Shown in pieces: positions 37,783 to 47,381 of a DNA stretch of 64,000 nucleotides. The position numbers and the translations under genes are program-made. Source of the stretch: Acidovorax delafieldii (GTDB lineage Bacteria > Pseudomonadota > Gammaproteobacteria > Burkholderiales > Burkholderiaceae_C); NCBI RefSeq assembly GCF_007993815.1, contig NZ_VJWE01000003.1, positions 1-64,000 of the forward strand, given 5' to 3'. Position 1 is the first letter of the stretch. Each line of letters starts with the position of its first letter. The notes under the pieces were generated by a model. It had not been told where the DNA came from, ran no database searches, and saw only the letters and a list, made by a program, of their open reading frames with translations.

Positions 37783-38700
37783 ATGAAGATCAATTGGTCC
37801 GCCCGCGAGGTGGATGTGTTCCTCTCCCTGGCCGAGACGCTGAGTTTTCGGCGCACGGCCTTGCAGATGCATTTGTCGCAGTCGGCGGTGTCGGGCACGG
37901 TGGCTCGGCTGGAGGAGATGCTGGACGTGCGCCTGTTCGAGCGCACCACGCGTACCGTGCAACTCACGCTGGCGGGCGAGGTGTTTGCCGAGCAGGCGCG
38001 GTTTCTGCGCCACCAGATGGAGGAGACCGTGCGCCGCGTACAGGAGGTAGCGCAGCTGCAGGTGGGCCGCATTGCGCTGGCGGCGCTGCCGTCGCTGGCA
38101 GCCGGGGCCGTGCCCCGCGCGTTTGCCCGGTTCGCCACTCAGCACCCTGGCGTGCAGATGGAACTGATCGACAGCCTGGCGGGCCCGGCGTTTGACATGG
38201 TGCGTGCCGGGCGCGTGGACTTTGCCCTCACCGCCGCCAACCCCGCCTATGCGGATCTGGACTACACCCCGCTGGTGTCCGATCGGTTTGTGCTGCTGAT
38301 GCAGCGCACGCACACCCTGGCCCGTGGGCGGGGTGCCATCGCCTGGGCCGAGGTGGCCGAGCTGCACCACATCTCCATGCCTGCGGGCACCAGCGTGCGG
38401 CAGTACGCGCAAGAGGCCCTGCTGACGCACCGCATCCGCTTTGAACCCCGCTACGAGGTGGAGCACCTGGCCACCATCGCGGCCATGGTGGCTGCGGGGC
38501 TGGGTGTGAGCGCGCTGCCCGAGCTGGCCGCCCAGGTGGTGCGCCGGCCCGAGGTGGTCACACGCCCGCTCAAGGCGCCCGTGCTGCACCGGCCCATCGG
38601 TCTGATCACGCTGCGCGGGCGGCCGCTGTCGCTGGCGGCGCAGGCCATGGTGGCCTTGCTGCGGCAGGAGGTGGAAGACGCTGACAGGCCAGGAGCCTGA
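37783..38700 (+). CDS. LysR-family transcriptional regulator
   Basis: A 305-residue LysR regulator. The N-terminal helix-turn-helix reads DVFLSLAETLSFRRTALQMHLSQSAVSGTVARLEEMLDVRLFERTTR. A periplasmic-binding-like effector domain follows (about 90-295; IALAALPSLAAGAVPRAFARF). It is divergent from the dehydrogenase-BKACE-Bug cluster, the usual arrangement for its target. No HMG-CoA lyase link is implied by its position. Confidence 0.93.
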   Translation: MKINWSAREVDVFLSLAETLSFRRTALQMHLSQSAVSGTVARLEEMLDVRLFERTTRTVQLTLAGEVFAEQARFLRHQMEETVRRVQEVAQLQVGRIALAALPSLAAGAVPRAFARFATQHPGVQMELIDSLAGPAFDMVRAGRVDFALTAANPAYADLDYTPLVSDRFVLLMQRTHTLARGRGAIAWAEVAELHHISMPAGTSVRQYAQEALLTHRIRFEPRYEVEHLATIAAMVAAGLGVSALPELAAQVVRRPEVVTRPLKAPVLHRPIGLITLRGRPLSLAAQAMVALLRQEVEDADRPGA

Positions 38701-38799
38701 TGGCGCGTCCGGCGAATGGTCTGGCACGATATGGGGTGGCCCTGTGGAGGCGGTGGCGAGACAATGGCGGCATTCCTTGATCCACCACTTGGTAGCCCC

Positions 38800-39708
38800 A
38801 TGAGCATTCCCTCCCGCGTCCGCCTCATCGACGTTGGCCCCCGTGACGGCCTGCAGAACGAAAAGACCCCGGTGCCCGCCGCCGTCAAGATCGAGCTGGT
38901 GCACCGCCTGCAGCAGGCCGGCCTGAAAGAGATCGAGGTCACCAGCTACGTCAGCCCCAAGTGGGTGCCGCAGATGGCCGACAACCACGAGGTGATGGCG
39001 GGCATCACCCGCCAGCCAGGCGTGGCGTATTCGGTGCTCACGCCCAACCTCAAGGGCTTTGAGGCGGCATTGCTGGACAAACCCGACGAGATCGTCGTCT
39101 TCGGTTCCGCCAGCGAGGCCTTCAGCCAACGCAACATCAACTGCAGCATTGCCGAGAGCATCGAGCGTTTTGCCCCTGTAGTGGAGGCCGCATTGGCCGC
39201 CGGCATCCGTGTGCGCGGCGCCATGAGCTGCACCGTGGGCTGCCCGTACGAAGGCGACATTGCCCCTGAGCGCGTGGCCTACCTGGCTGGCCTGCTCCAG
39301 GGTATTGGCGTGCAGCGCGTGGATGTGGCTGACACCATTGGTGTGGGCACGCCGCGCAAGGTGCAGAAGGCGCTGGAGGCCACGTTGCAGCACTTTGGCA
39401 TCGACGAGGTGTCGGGCCACTTTCATGACACCTACGGGCAGGCGCTGTCCAACACGCTGGCCGCGCTGGAACTGGGCGTGTGGAACTTCCAGTCGTCCGT
39501 GGCGGGTCTGGGCGGCTGCCCTTATGCCAAGGGCGCCACCGGCAACGTGGCCACCGAAGACGTGGTGTACATGCTGCAGGGCATGGGCATTGAGACCGGC
39601 ATCGACCTGGATCTCCTCATCGATGCCGGGGCCTACATCAGCAGCTTCCTGGATCGCAAGCCCAACTCACGCGCGGCCAATGCCTTGCTGACCAAGCGCG
39701 CGGGCTGA
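38800..39708 (+). CDS. liuE: Hydroxymethylglutaryl-CoA lyase
   Basis: A 302-residue TIM-barrel lyase splitting HMG-CoA to acetoacetate and acetyl-CoA, the last leucine-specific step. Motifs: VGPRDGLQNEKTPVP (catalytic Arg and Asp), SGHFHDTYGQAL (metal His pair), and the lyase signature VAGLGGCPYAKGATGNVATED with its catalytic cysteine. It lies apart from the MCC operon, after the LysR gene, with no LiuR-type palindrome visible upstream. Confidence 0.96.
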   Translation: MSIPSRVRLIDVGPRDGLQNEKTPVPAAVKIELVHRLQQAGLKEIEVTSYVSPKWVPQMADNHEVMAGITRQPGVAYSVLTPNLKGFEAALLDKPDEIVVFGSASEAFSQRNINCSIAESIERFAPVVEAALAAGIRVRGAMSCTVGCPYEGDIAPERVAYLAGLLQGIGVQRVDVADTIGVGTPRKVQKALEATLQHFGIDEVSGHFHDTYGQALSNTLAALELGVWNFQSSVAGLGGCPYAKGATGNVATEDVVYMLQGMGIETGIDLDLLIDAGAYISSFLDRKPNSRAANALLTKRAG

Positions 39709-39736
39709 CTATTGATCCATCTGCACCCGGCCGCCG

Positions 39737-41200
39737 TCAACCGGCGTCCGGGGTGCCTCCCAGCACCTTCCACAGCGTCACGCGGTTGACCTGCTCGGCC
39801 TGGCGCAGGCCGATGAGGGTCTGCTGCGCCGCATACAGGCTGCGCTGCGCATCCAGCACCGTGAGGTAGTTGTCCACCCCGGCCTTGAAACGCGCCTCCG
39901 ACAGGTCGAACGCTTTCTGGGTGGCGGCCACCAGCCGCGTCTGCGCCGCAATGCGCTCGTCCCACTGCGCGCGGTCGGCCAGCACATCGGCGGTCTCGCG
40001 GAACGCGGTCTGCACGGCCTTTTCGTACTGGGCCACCGCGATGCGCTGGTTGGCCTCGGCCACCTGCACGTTGGCGCGGTTGCGGCCGGCGTCGAAGATG
40101 GGCAGGCGGACCAGCGGCACAAAGCTCCAGGTGCCGCTGCCTGCACCAAACAGGCCGTCCAGCTCGCGGCTGCCGGTGCCTACATTGGCCGTGAGGCTGA
40201 TGGTGGGGAACAGGGCCGCCCGCGCAGCGCCGATGTTCGCTTCGCTGGCGCGCAGGGCGTTTTCGGCGGCCTGCACATCGGGGCGGGCGAGCAGCACGTT
40301 GGAGGCCAGCGGCACCGGCACGGGCTGCAACGCCGCCGGGGCCTGCGCGTCTGCACGCAGCGTGCTGGCAGTGGGCCACAGGGCCGCAGGCACCGGGCCG
40401 CCCGCCAGCAATTGCAGTGCGTTGCGGTCGCGCTCCACCTGCGCCAGGTAGGTCGCCACATCGCCGCGTGCCGCGTCCACCGTGGTCTGCGCCTGGGCCA
40501 GCACCAGTCCCGATGTGGAGCCGATGGCGTGGATGCGTTCGGTCAGTGCATAGGCCTTTTCGCGGCTGGCCAGGGTGTCGCGCGCCAGCTGCAGCCGGGC
40601 TTCGTCGGCGGCCAGGGTGAGCCAGGCGTTGGCCACATCGGCAATCAGGCCCGTCTGGATGTTGCGCTGGTTCTGCTGGCTCTGCAGAAACTGCTGCAGC
40701 GCTGCGTCGTTGAGGTTGCGCACCCGACCCCAGAAGTCGATCTCGTAGCTGGCAAACCCCAGTTGTGCCGTGTACTGCGTGGCCACCTGTGCAGGGGCTG
40801 TGGCGCTGCTCATGCCGGCGGCGGTGCGCGCGCGGCTGGCCTGCGCCTGCGCGGTGACGCTGGGCAACAGGTCGGCGCGGGTGATGCCGTACTGGGCGCG
40901 GGCCCGTTCGATGGTCTCGACGGCCACGCGCAGGTCGCGGTTGTTCGACAGCGCGAGGGCAATGACATCGCGCAGCGGCTGGGCCTGCACCCAGCCCAAC
41001 GCCGCTGCCGCCTGCAGGCTGGCGTCGCTGGCCACGGCCGGCTGTCCGCTGGTGGTGCCCACGGTGTCAGGCACCGGCAGGGCGGGGGTCTGGTGCATGG
41101 GGGCCAGGTTGCAGCCCGCGATCAGTGCGGTGATGGCCAGGGCTGCAGCGATGGCGGCAATCCGGCGCTGGCGGCGTGGCAAAAAGGGTGGGCGCGTCAT
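39737..41200 (-). CDS. Outer-membrane efflux channel, NodT/OprM family
   Basis: A 487-residue TolC-like lipoprotein. It has the lipobox ALIAGCNLAP, two OEP repeats with long helices (LALSNNRDLRVAVETIERARAQYG; LSEARFKAGVDNYLTVLDAQRSLYAAQQTL), and the conserved LLARPDVQAAENALRASEANIGAARAA. It forms the outer-membrane duct of the RND pump encoded upstream, whose stop it overlaps by four bases (ATGA). Confidence 0.95.
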   Translation of the reverse strand: MTRPPFLPRRQRRIAAIAAALAITALIAGCNLAPMHQTPALPVPDTVGTTSGQPAVASDASLQAAAALGWVQAQPLRDVIALALSNNRDLRVAVETIERARAQYGITRADLLPSVTAQAQASRARTAAGMSSATAPAQVATQYTAQLGFASYEIDFWGRVRNLNDAALQQFLQSQQNQRNIQTGLIADVANAWLTLAADEARLQLARDTLASREKAYALTERIHAIGSTSGLVLAQAQTTVDAARGDVATYLAQVERDRNALQLLAGGPVPAALWPTASTLRADAQAPAALQPVPVPLASNVLLARPDVQAAENALRASEANIGAARAALFPTISLTANVGTGSRELDGLFGAGSGTWSFVPLVRLPIFDAGRNRANVQVAEANQRIAVAQYEKAVQTAFRETADVLADRAQWDERIAAQTRLVAATQKAFDLSEARFKAGVDNYLTVLDAQRSLYAAQQTLIGLRQAEQVNRVTLWKVLGGTPDAG

Positions 41201-44200
41201 GCTGCGCTCTCCTGAGTGGGGTGCGGTAGGGTGGTGGCAGGCGGTGGCGGTGCGTTGTCCTCGCTGCGCGACCGGCTCTTGAACCAGCGGCGGATCAGCA
41301 GGAAGAACACCGGCACCAGGAAGATGCCCAGCACCGTGGAAGCCAGCATGCCGCCCAGCACGGCGGTACCGATGGCCACCCGCCCGCCTGCACCCGCGCC
41401 GGTGCCGATGGCCAGCGGGATCACCCCGAAGCCAAACGCCAGCGAGGTCATCAGGATGGGCCGCAGGCGCAGGCGCACGGCCGCGACGATGGCGTCAAAC
41501 AGGTTCTTGCCCTGCTCCTGCAGCTGCACCGCAAACTCCACGATCAGGATCGCGTTTTTGGACGCCAGCCCCACCGTGGTCAGCAGCCCCACCTGAAAGT
41601 ACACGTCGTTGGTGAGGCCCCGGGTGTAGGTGGCGGCGAGCGCGCCCACCACGCCCAGCGGCACGGCGAGGATCACCGACAGCGGCACGGTCCAGCTTTC
41701 ATACAGGGCTGCCAGGCACAGGAACACGAACAGGATCGAGATCGCGTACAGCATGGGGGCCTGGGCGCCCGACTGGCGTTCCTGCAGCGAGGCGCCCGTC
41801 CACTCGTAGCCAATGCCGGGAGGCAGTGTGCGCAGGATGTCTTCCACGATCTTCATGGCTGCGCCCGAGCTCACGCCTGGTGCCGCGCGGCCTTCCAGCT
41901 CGTACGCCGGGTTGCCGTTGTAGCGCAGCAGCTGCGGCGAGCCGTAGGCCCAGTAGCTGGTGGAGAACGCGCCAAACGGCACCATCTCGCCCTTGCTGTT
42001 GCGCACGCTCCAGCGCGCCACGTCCTGCGGCAGCATGCGCGCCGGGGCGTCGCCCTGGATGTACACGCGCTTGACCCGTTCGTTGTTCAGGAAGTCGTTC
42101 ACGTAGGTGCCGCCAATGGCGCTGGAGAGCACGCTGTTGATGTCGTTGTACGACAGCCCAAGCGCGGCGGCCTTGCGGTCGTCGATCTCCAGGCGCAGCT
42201 CGCTGGCGTCCTCCAGGTTGGTCATGCGCAGGTTGGTCAGTTCGGGCCGCTTGCGCGCTTCGGTCAGAAAGGTGTTGGTGGCCGCCAGCAACGCCTGGTG
42301 GCCCAGGCCGTTCATGTCCTTGATCACGAAGTTGAAGCCCGAGCTGGAGCCCAGGCCCCGCACGGCCGGCGGCATGACGACCAGCACCCGCGCATCGCGG
42401 ATGGAGGCCAGGTCGCGCGTGGCCTTGTAGGCGATCTGCGCGGCGGCCTGGTTGGGCAGCGTGCGGTCTTCCCAGGGCTTGAGGCGCACAAAGCCACGTG
42501 CCGAGGCCTGGTCTCCGTTGATGCCCGAGACCTGGTAGAAGCTCAGCACATCGGGCTGCTGCGCAAAGTAGTCGCGCACCTGGTCCAGCACGCTCTGCAG
42601 CCGCGCATCGGCGGCGCCCGAGGGCAGGTTCACGTTCACGTACAGGAAGCCCTGGTCTTCGTCGGGCAGGAAGGATGTGGGCAGGCGCGCCATGAGCAGC
42701 CACACCACGCCACACACCGCCAGAAAGATCAGCACCATGCGTTTGGTGCGGCGCAGGGTGTAGGCCACTGTGCCCTGGTAGCGTGCCGAAGTGGCGTCGA
42801 AATGGTGGTTGAACCAGCGGAAGAACCGGTCGTTCAGCCCCAGCAGGCCGCGGCGGATGGGCCGGTCATGCCCGGCAGACGCGGCTGCGGGCTTGAGCAG
42901 CGTGGCGCACAGCGCCGGGGTGAGGGTGAGCGCCACAAACACCGACAGCGCCATGGCCGCCACGATGGTGATGGAGAACTGCCGGTAGATCACGCCGGTG
43001 GAGCCGCCAAAGAACGCCATGGGCACGAACACCGCCGACAGCGTGACCCCGATGCCCACCAGGGCGGGCGTGATTTCGCGCATGGACTGGCGGGTGGCCT
43101 CCTTGGCCGACTGGCCGGTCTCGTGCATCACCCGCTCGACGTTTTCGACCACCACGATCGCATCGTCCACCAGCAGGCCGATGGCCAGCACCATGGCAAA
43201 CATGGTCAGCGTGTTGATCGAATACCCCGCCAGCGACAGCACCCCGAAGGTGCCCAGCAGCACCACCGGCACGGCGATGGCGGGGATCAGGGTGGCGCGG
43301 AAGTTCTGCAAAAACACGAACATCACGATCACCACCAGGATCATGGCTTCGCCCAGTGCGCTGACCACTTCCTTGATGGAGGCGCGCACAAAGGGCGTGG
43401 AGTCCGAACTCACGAAGTAGTCGATCTGGTTGGGAAAGTAGGGCTTGAGTTCAGCCAGCTTGGCGGCAATGGCATCGGCCACCTGCATGGCGTTGGCGCC
43501 GTCGGCCAGCACGATGCCCATGCCCGCGCCGGGCATGCCATTGAGCTTGGCCTTCACAGTCAGGTTCTCGGCGCCCAGCTCTACGCGGGCCACGTCCTTG
43601 ACGGTGACCACTGAGCCATCGAGCGCCGACTTGAGCACGATGGCCTCGAACTGCTCCACCGTCTTGAGCTTGGTGCGGGCGGTGATGGTGGCGTTGAGCT
43701 GCTGGTCGGACACCGCGGGCAGGGCGCCCAGCTGGCCGGCAGATACCTGCGCGTTCTGGGCGTTGAGCGCATTGACCAGGTCCGACGGCATCAGCGCGTA
43801 CTTCTCCATCTTGGCCGGGTCCATCCAGATGCGCATGGCGTAGTTGGTGCCGAACACCGTCACGTCACCGACACCGTCGATGCGGCCGATCACGTCCACC
43901 AGGCTGCTGGTCAGGAAGTCGCCGATGTCCACGGCGCTCATCGAGGGGTCTTTGGAGAAGAAGCTGTAAGTGACCAGGAAGTCCTGCCCGCCCTTGTTGA
44001 CGAACACTCCCCGGCTCTTGACGGCGTCGGGCAGGCGGTTGGTGGCGGCCTGCAGCTTGTTCTGCACCTGCACCTGCGCCACGTCGATGTTGGTGCCGGG
44101 CGCGAAGGTGAGCGTGGTGCGCGAGCGGCCCGAGGCATCCGAGGTCGAGCTCATATAGAGCATGTTGTCGATGCCCTTGAGCTGCTGTTCGATGATCTGC

Positions 44201-44385
44201 GTGACCGAGTTTTCGACCGTCTCGGCCGAGGCGCCGGTGTATTGCGAGCCGATGGTCACGCGTGGCGGAGCGATGTCGGGGTACTGCTCCAGTGGCAGCG
44301 TGACGATGGACAGTGCACCGCCCAACATGATGATGATAGCGATGACCCAGGCAAAAATGGGCCGGTTGATGAAGAACTGAGCCAT
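41197..44385 (-). CDS. RND efflux transporter, HAE1 (AcrB/MexB) family
   Basis: A 1062-residue hydrophobic/amphiphilic exporter with 12 membrane helices. It shows the start FFINRPIFAWVIAIIIMLGGALSI, the TM4 proton-relay aspartates in AIGLLVDDAIVVVENVERVM, and the motif SFLPDEDQGFLYV. At normal length for AcrB homologues, it is likely to expel drugs, solvents or dyes from the inner membrane and periplasm. It is the middle gene of the three-gene operon, with 18 bases after the adaptor gene. Confidence 0.96.
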   Translation of the reverse strand: MAQFFINRPIFAWVIAIIIMLGGALSIVTLPLEQYPDIAPPRVTIGSQYTGASAETVENSVTQIIEQQLKGIDNMLYMSSTSDASGRSRTTLTFAPGTNIDVAQVQVQNKLQAATNRLPDAVKSRGVFVNKGGQDFLVTYSFFSKDPSMSAVDIGDFLTSSLVDVIGRIDGVGDVTVFGTNYAMRIWMDPAKMEKYALMPSDLVNALNAQNAQVSAGQLGALPAVSDQQLNATITARTKLKTVEQFEAIVLKSALDGSVVTVKDVARVELGAENLTVKAKLNGMPGAGMGIVLADGANAMQVADAIAAKLAELKPYFPNQIDYFVSSDSTPFVRASIKEVVSALGEAMILVVIVMFVFLQNFRATLIPAIAVPVVLLGTFGVLSLAGYSINTLTMFAMVLAIGLLVDDAIVVVENVERVMHETGQSAKEATRQSMREITPALVGIGVTLSAVFVPMAFFGGSTGVIYRQFSITIVAAMALSVFVALTLTPALCATLLKPAAASAGHDRPIRRGLLGLNDRFFRWFNHHFDATSARYQGTVAYTLRRTKRMVLIFLAVCGVVWLLMARLPTSFLPDEDQGFLYVNVNLPSGAADARLQSVLDQVRDYFAQQPDVLSFYQVSGINGDQASARGFVRLKPWEDRTLPNQAAAQIAYKATRDLASIRDARVLVVMPPAVRGLGSSSGFNFVIKDMNGLGHQALLAATNTFLTEARKRPELTNLRMTNLEDASELRLEIDDRKAAALGLSYNDINSVLSSAIGGTYVNDFLNNERVKRVYIQGDAPARMLPQDVARWSVRNSKGEMVPFGAFSTSYWAYGSPQLLRYNGNPAYELEGRAAPGVSSGAAMKIVEDILRTLPPGIGYEWTGASLQERQSGAQAPMLYAISILFVFLCLAALYESWTVPLSVILAVPLGVVGALAATYTRGLTNDVYFQVGLLTTVGLASKNAILIVEFAVQLQEQGKNLFDAIVAAVRLRLRPILMTSLAFGFGVIPLAIGTGAGAGGRVAIGTAVLGGMLASTVLGIFLVPVFFLLIRRWFKSRSRSEDNAPPPPATTLPHPTQESAA

Positions 44386-44403
44386 GTGCTGCGTCCTTCG
44401 TGC

Positions 44404-45726
44404 TCAGCGGGAGGCCGCTGGGGCAGGGGCCGAGGCGGGCGCGGCACCTGCAGCGGGCGGCGCGTCGGCGCCAGGGGCTCCCTTGCGGCCCTTGGCGGGT
44501 GCTTTGGGGTCCACCTCCACCGCGCGCACCTTGTCGCCCGGTTTGACGCGCTGGAACCCTTCGGTCACCACGCGCTCGCCGGCAGCCAGCCCGCCTTGCA
44601 GCAGCCACTGGTTGCCCACCGCCCGGTCGATGCTGATCGGGCGTTTTTCCACCACATCGCCTTCCTTGACCACCAGCACGCTGGGCTTGCCGGTGAGGTC
44701 TCGGGTCACGGCCTGCTGGGGCACCAGCAGGGCTTCGGGCGCAAGGCCGGTGGGCAGCAGCGCCTGTACGTACATGCCGGGCATCAGCGTGCCCTTGGGG
44801 TTGGGCACGACGGCGCGCAGCGTGACGGTGCCGGTGGTGGCGTTCACGATCACGCCGGCAAACTGCAGCTGGCCGCGTTGCGCGTACTCGGTGCCGTCGT
44901 CCAGGCGGATGCGCACGGGGACCTTGTCGCCCTCGACCTTCTGGAAGCGGCCTGCGTCCCAGTCCCGCTGCAACTGCATCAGCTCGGTGGTGGACTGGGT
45001 GAAATCCACGTACATCGGGTCAAGCTGGACGATGGAGGTCAGCGCATCGGCCTGGTTGGCCGTGACCAGCGCTCCCGGCGTCACGTTGGACAGGCTGATG
45101 CGTCCACTGATCGGTGCCTCGATGCGGCTGTACTTGAGGTTGATGCGGGCGGTGGCCAGGTTGGCCTGGGCCACGGCCACGTCGGAGCGCGACTGGGCTG
45201 CGGCGGCCTGGCTTTCTTCAAAGGCCTGCTGGCTGATGGCGTCGATCTTCACCAGCTCCGCATTGCGCTTGGCGGTGGCCTCCTGGGTGCGCGCGGTGGC
45301 CTCGGCCTTGGCCAGGGCTGCCTGCGCGCTGGCTTCGGTGGCCCGCAGCGAGGCGTCATCGATCTGGTACAGCGGCTGGCCTTGGCGCACCAGCATCCCT
45401 TCGGTGAACAGGCGCTTTTGCAGGATGCCCGACACCTGGGGCCTTACCTCGGCCGTGAGCGAGGCGCGGGTGCGGCCGGGCAGGGCGGCTTCGAGCTGCT
45501 GGCTTTGCTGCTTGAGCGTGATCACGCCCACTTCAGGGGCGGCCTTGGCCGGTGCGGGGACCTCGTTGGGTTTGCTGCAGCCGGACAAGATGCCCGCGAT
45601 CAGCAGCAGCCCCAGCAACGCTCCCCGGCATGGCAATGCCCCGAGGGCGGGGCGGCCCGGCACAGTGTTGGCAGGGGAGGTCGCGGGCAGGCTCGGGCAC
45701 AGCGGGGACAACGCAGCATCGTTCAT
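44404..45726 (-). CDS. RND efflux periplasmic adaptor (MexA/AcrA family)
   Basis: A 440-residue membrane-fusion lipoprotein. The lipobox is IAGILSGCSK, followed by AEVRPQVSGILQKRLFTEGMLVRQGQPLYQID (lipoyl half), a coiled coil (about 130-210), the second lipoyl half SRIEAPISGRISLSNVTPGALV, and the beta-barrel. An Ala/Pro/Lys-rich tail ends the protein. The ATG at 45726 was chosen for the long n-region before the signal; in-frame reading further upstream lacks support. No TetR-type repressor adjoins the operon. Confidence 0.93.
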   Translation of the reverse strand: MNDAALSPLCPSLPATSPANTVPGRPALGALPCRGALLGLLLIAGILSGCSKPNEVPAPAKAAPEVGVITLKQQSQQLEAALPGRTRASLTAEVRPQVSGILQKRLFTEGMLVRQGQPLYQIDDASLRATEASAQAALAKAEATARTQEATAKRNAELVKIDAISQQAFEESQAAAAQSRSDVAVAQANLATARINLKYSRIEAPISGRISLSNVTPGALVTANQADALTSIVQLDPMYVDFTQSTTELMQLQRDWDAGRFQKVEGDKVPVRIRLDDGTEYAQRGQLQFAGVIVNATTGTVTLRAVVPNPKGTLMPGMYVQALLPTGLAPEALLVPQQAVTRDLTGKPSVLVVKEGDVVEKRPISIDRAVGNQWLLQGGLAAGERVVTEGFQRVKPGDKVRAVEVDPKAPAKGRKGAPGADAPPAAGAAPASAPAPAASR

Positions 45727-45934
45727 GGGCGTGGGAGCGGTTGGGTTGGGAAGGTTCGGCGCATTGTGGGGCGCACACATTTCCTGTTTGTAAAGTGGCC
45801 GGATTTGGCCCGGGTGCCGGAGCGCCGTGCAGGGACATGCGGGCCGGGGTGCGAGGGAGGCCATGGCGCGCGGCAAAATGGAGGGAGACCCGACCGAATC
45901 ACGCCCCCCTGTGGACCTGCTGGAGACAACGCGA

Positions 45935-46468
45935 ATGTGTGGAGCCGAACTGAAGAACCTGCCCGAGGGCGTACAGCGAGTGGCTGCCGAACTGCAGCGG
46001 CGCGGCCACCCGCACCTGCCGCAGATGCTGGACGATGCCGCACGCACCGCACAGCAGGCCGCCGATGCGCTGGGCATCCTGGTGGGGCAGGTGGCCAAGA
46101 GCATCATCTTCCGGCGCAAGAGCGACGATGCTGCGGTGCTGGTGGTCACCTCGGGCGACCGACGCGTGGACGAGAAAAAGGTGGAAGCCCATGTGGGCGG
46201 CAAGATCGGCCGGGCCGATGCCGAGTTTGTGAAATCGCGCACCGGCTTCTCGATTGGCGGCGTGTCGCCCGTGGCGCATGCCACGCCGCCCGTCACGCTC
46301 ATTGACCAGGACCTGCTGCGCTTTGACGTGGTGTGGGCCGCAGCAGGCCACCCCCATGGTGTGTTCCCCTTGCACCCCACCGACCTGCAGCGTCTGACGG
46401 GCGCACCCGTGGTGGACGTGGTGCAAGCACCGGTGGCGGACGCGTCTGCGCCCCAGGCGGTCGCATGA
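45935..46468 (+). CDS. YbaK/EbsC-family aminoacyl-tRNA deacylase-like protein
   Basis: A 177-residue YbaK/ProX-fold protein. Family blocks: QVAKSIIFRRKSDDAAVLVVTSGDRRVD (with the conserved lysine), VGGKIGRADAEFV, GFSIGGVSPVAH. Members hydrolyse mischarged Cys- or Ala-tRNA, or act on other acyl esters. The start MCGAELKN at 45935 has GGAG nine bases upstream; earlier in-frame ATGs are not preceded by one. It overlaps the next gene by four bases. Confidence 0.9.
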   Translation: MCGAELKNLPEGVQRVAAELQRRGHPHLPQMLDDAARTAQQAADALGILVGQVAKSIIFRRKSDDAAVLVVTSGDRRVDEKKVEAHVGGKIGRADAEFVKSRTGFSIGGVSPVAHATPPVTLIDQDLLRFDVVWAAAGHPHGVFPLHPTDLQRLTGAPVVDVVQAPVADASAPQAVA

Positions 46469-46530
46469 ATGCTATTGATCTGCTAGCTGCCAAGGCAAAA
46501 GAGACTAGCGCTACTGGCCAATTTGACCCC
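46465..46530 (+). repeat. Dispersed ~60 bp repeat, copy D, coding for a DUF1289 N-terminus
   Basis: It contains GCTATTGATCTGCTAGCTGCC, GACTAGCGCTACTGG and CCAATTTGACC, aligning with the other copies. It begins at the YbaK stop / DUF1289 start overlap and is read as the first ~22 residues of the DUF1289 protein (AIDLLAAKAKETSATGQFDP). Confidence 0.45.
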
Positions 46531-46731
46531 AAAAGTGCCGAGCCAGTGCCTTCGCCCTGCATTTCGGTGTGCCGCATGACGCCCGACCGCAGCCACTGCG
46601 AAGGCTGCTTTCGCACGCTGGATGAAATCCGCGCCTGGTCGCGTGCCGACGCTCCGCAGCGGCGCGCCATCTGGGCGCAGTTGTTGCAACGCGCCGGCAT
46701 TGCCTGGCCCGTGCCGGAGACCGAAGCATGA
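46465..46731 (+). CDS. DUF1289 family protein
   Basis: An 88-residue protein whose core PSPCISVCRMTPDRSHCEGCFRTLDEIRAW is the DUF1289 Cys cluster (CxxxC...CxxC), a likely metal or iron-sulfur site. The core is preceded by ~25 residues encoded by repeat copy D that are probably not part of the ancestral protein. It overlaps both neighbours by ATGA, so it is coupled to ybaK and the isomerase gene. Confidence 0.9.
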   Translation: MNAIDLLAAKAKETSATGQFDPKSAEPVPSPCISVCRMTPDRSHCEGCFRTLDEIRAWSRADAPQRRAIWAQLLQRAGIAWPVPETEA

Positions 46732-47381
46732 AGCGCATCACGTTCTACCTGGACTTCATTTCTCCCTATGCCTGGCTGGCGTTTGAGCGCTTGCCCGAGG
46801 TGCTGGAAGGGCTGACCTACAGCGTGACCTACCAGTCCGTGCTGCTGGGTGCCCTGCTGCAGCAGCACGGCAACCCCGGCCCTGCGGGCATTGCCCCCAA
46901 GCGCGACTGGACCTACCGCCATGTGACCTGGCTGGGCCATGCGCAAGGCACGCCACTGCAGATGCCTGCGCGCCACCCGTTCAACCCGCTGCCCCTGCTG
47001 CGCCAGGCCCTGGCCTGCAGCGACGACGGCAGCATCAACCGCTACGTGGCGGGCACGGTGTTGCGGCACGTGTGGCAAGGCGGCGCCGACGCGCTGGACC
47101 CTGCGCGCCTGGCCACGCTGGCCGAGGCGCTGGCGGAGCAGGTGCGCCCCGGGCAGGACGTGAACAGCGACGGCCCCAAGGCCTTGCTGCGCGCCAACAC
47201 CGAAGCCGCGCAAGCAGCCGGTGTGTTTGGCGTGCCCGCGTTCGGTGTGGATGGCAAGCTGTTCTGGGGGCTGGACGGCCTGCCCATGCTGCGTGCCTAC
47301 CTCGATGGCGACGCCTGGTTCGACGGCCCCGCCTGGGACGCTGTCAGCCAGCTCCCATCGGGTTTACCCGGCAAGCCCTGA
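46728..47381 (+). CDS. 2-hydroxychromene-2-carboxylate isomerase family (DsbA-like) protein
   Basis: A 217-residue DsbA-fold kappa-GST-like protein. It starts KRITFYLDFISPYAWLAFERLP, with the SPYAW segment at the glutathione site, and has AAGVFGVPAFGVDGKLFWGLDGLPMLRAYL at the end. The family isomerises 2-hydroxychromene-2-carboxylate with glutathione in naphthalene breakdown, but many homologues have unrelated roles, and no aromatic pathway is visible here. Third gene of a coupled operon. Confidence 0.9.
   Translation: MKRITFYLDFISPYAWLAFERLPEVLEGLTYSVTYQSVLLGALLQQHGNPGPAGIAPKRDWTYRHVTWLGHAQGTPLQMPARHPFNPLPLLRQALACSDDGSINRYVAGTVLRHVWQGGADALDPARLATLAEALAEQVRPGQDVNSDGPKALLRANTEAAQAAGVFGVPAFGVDGKLFWGLDGLPMLRAYLDGDAWFDGPAWDAVSQLPSGLPGKP

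Noticed and set aside
42298..43614. A 438-residue frame antisense to the RND pump
   Set aside because: Very rich in His, Gly and Gln, a shadow of the transporter gene.
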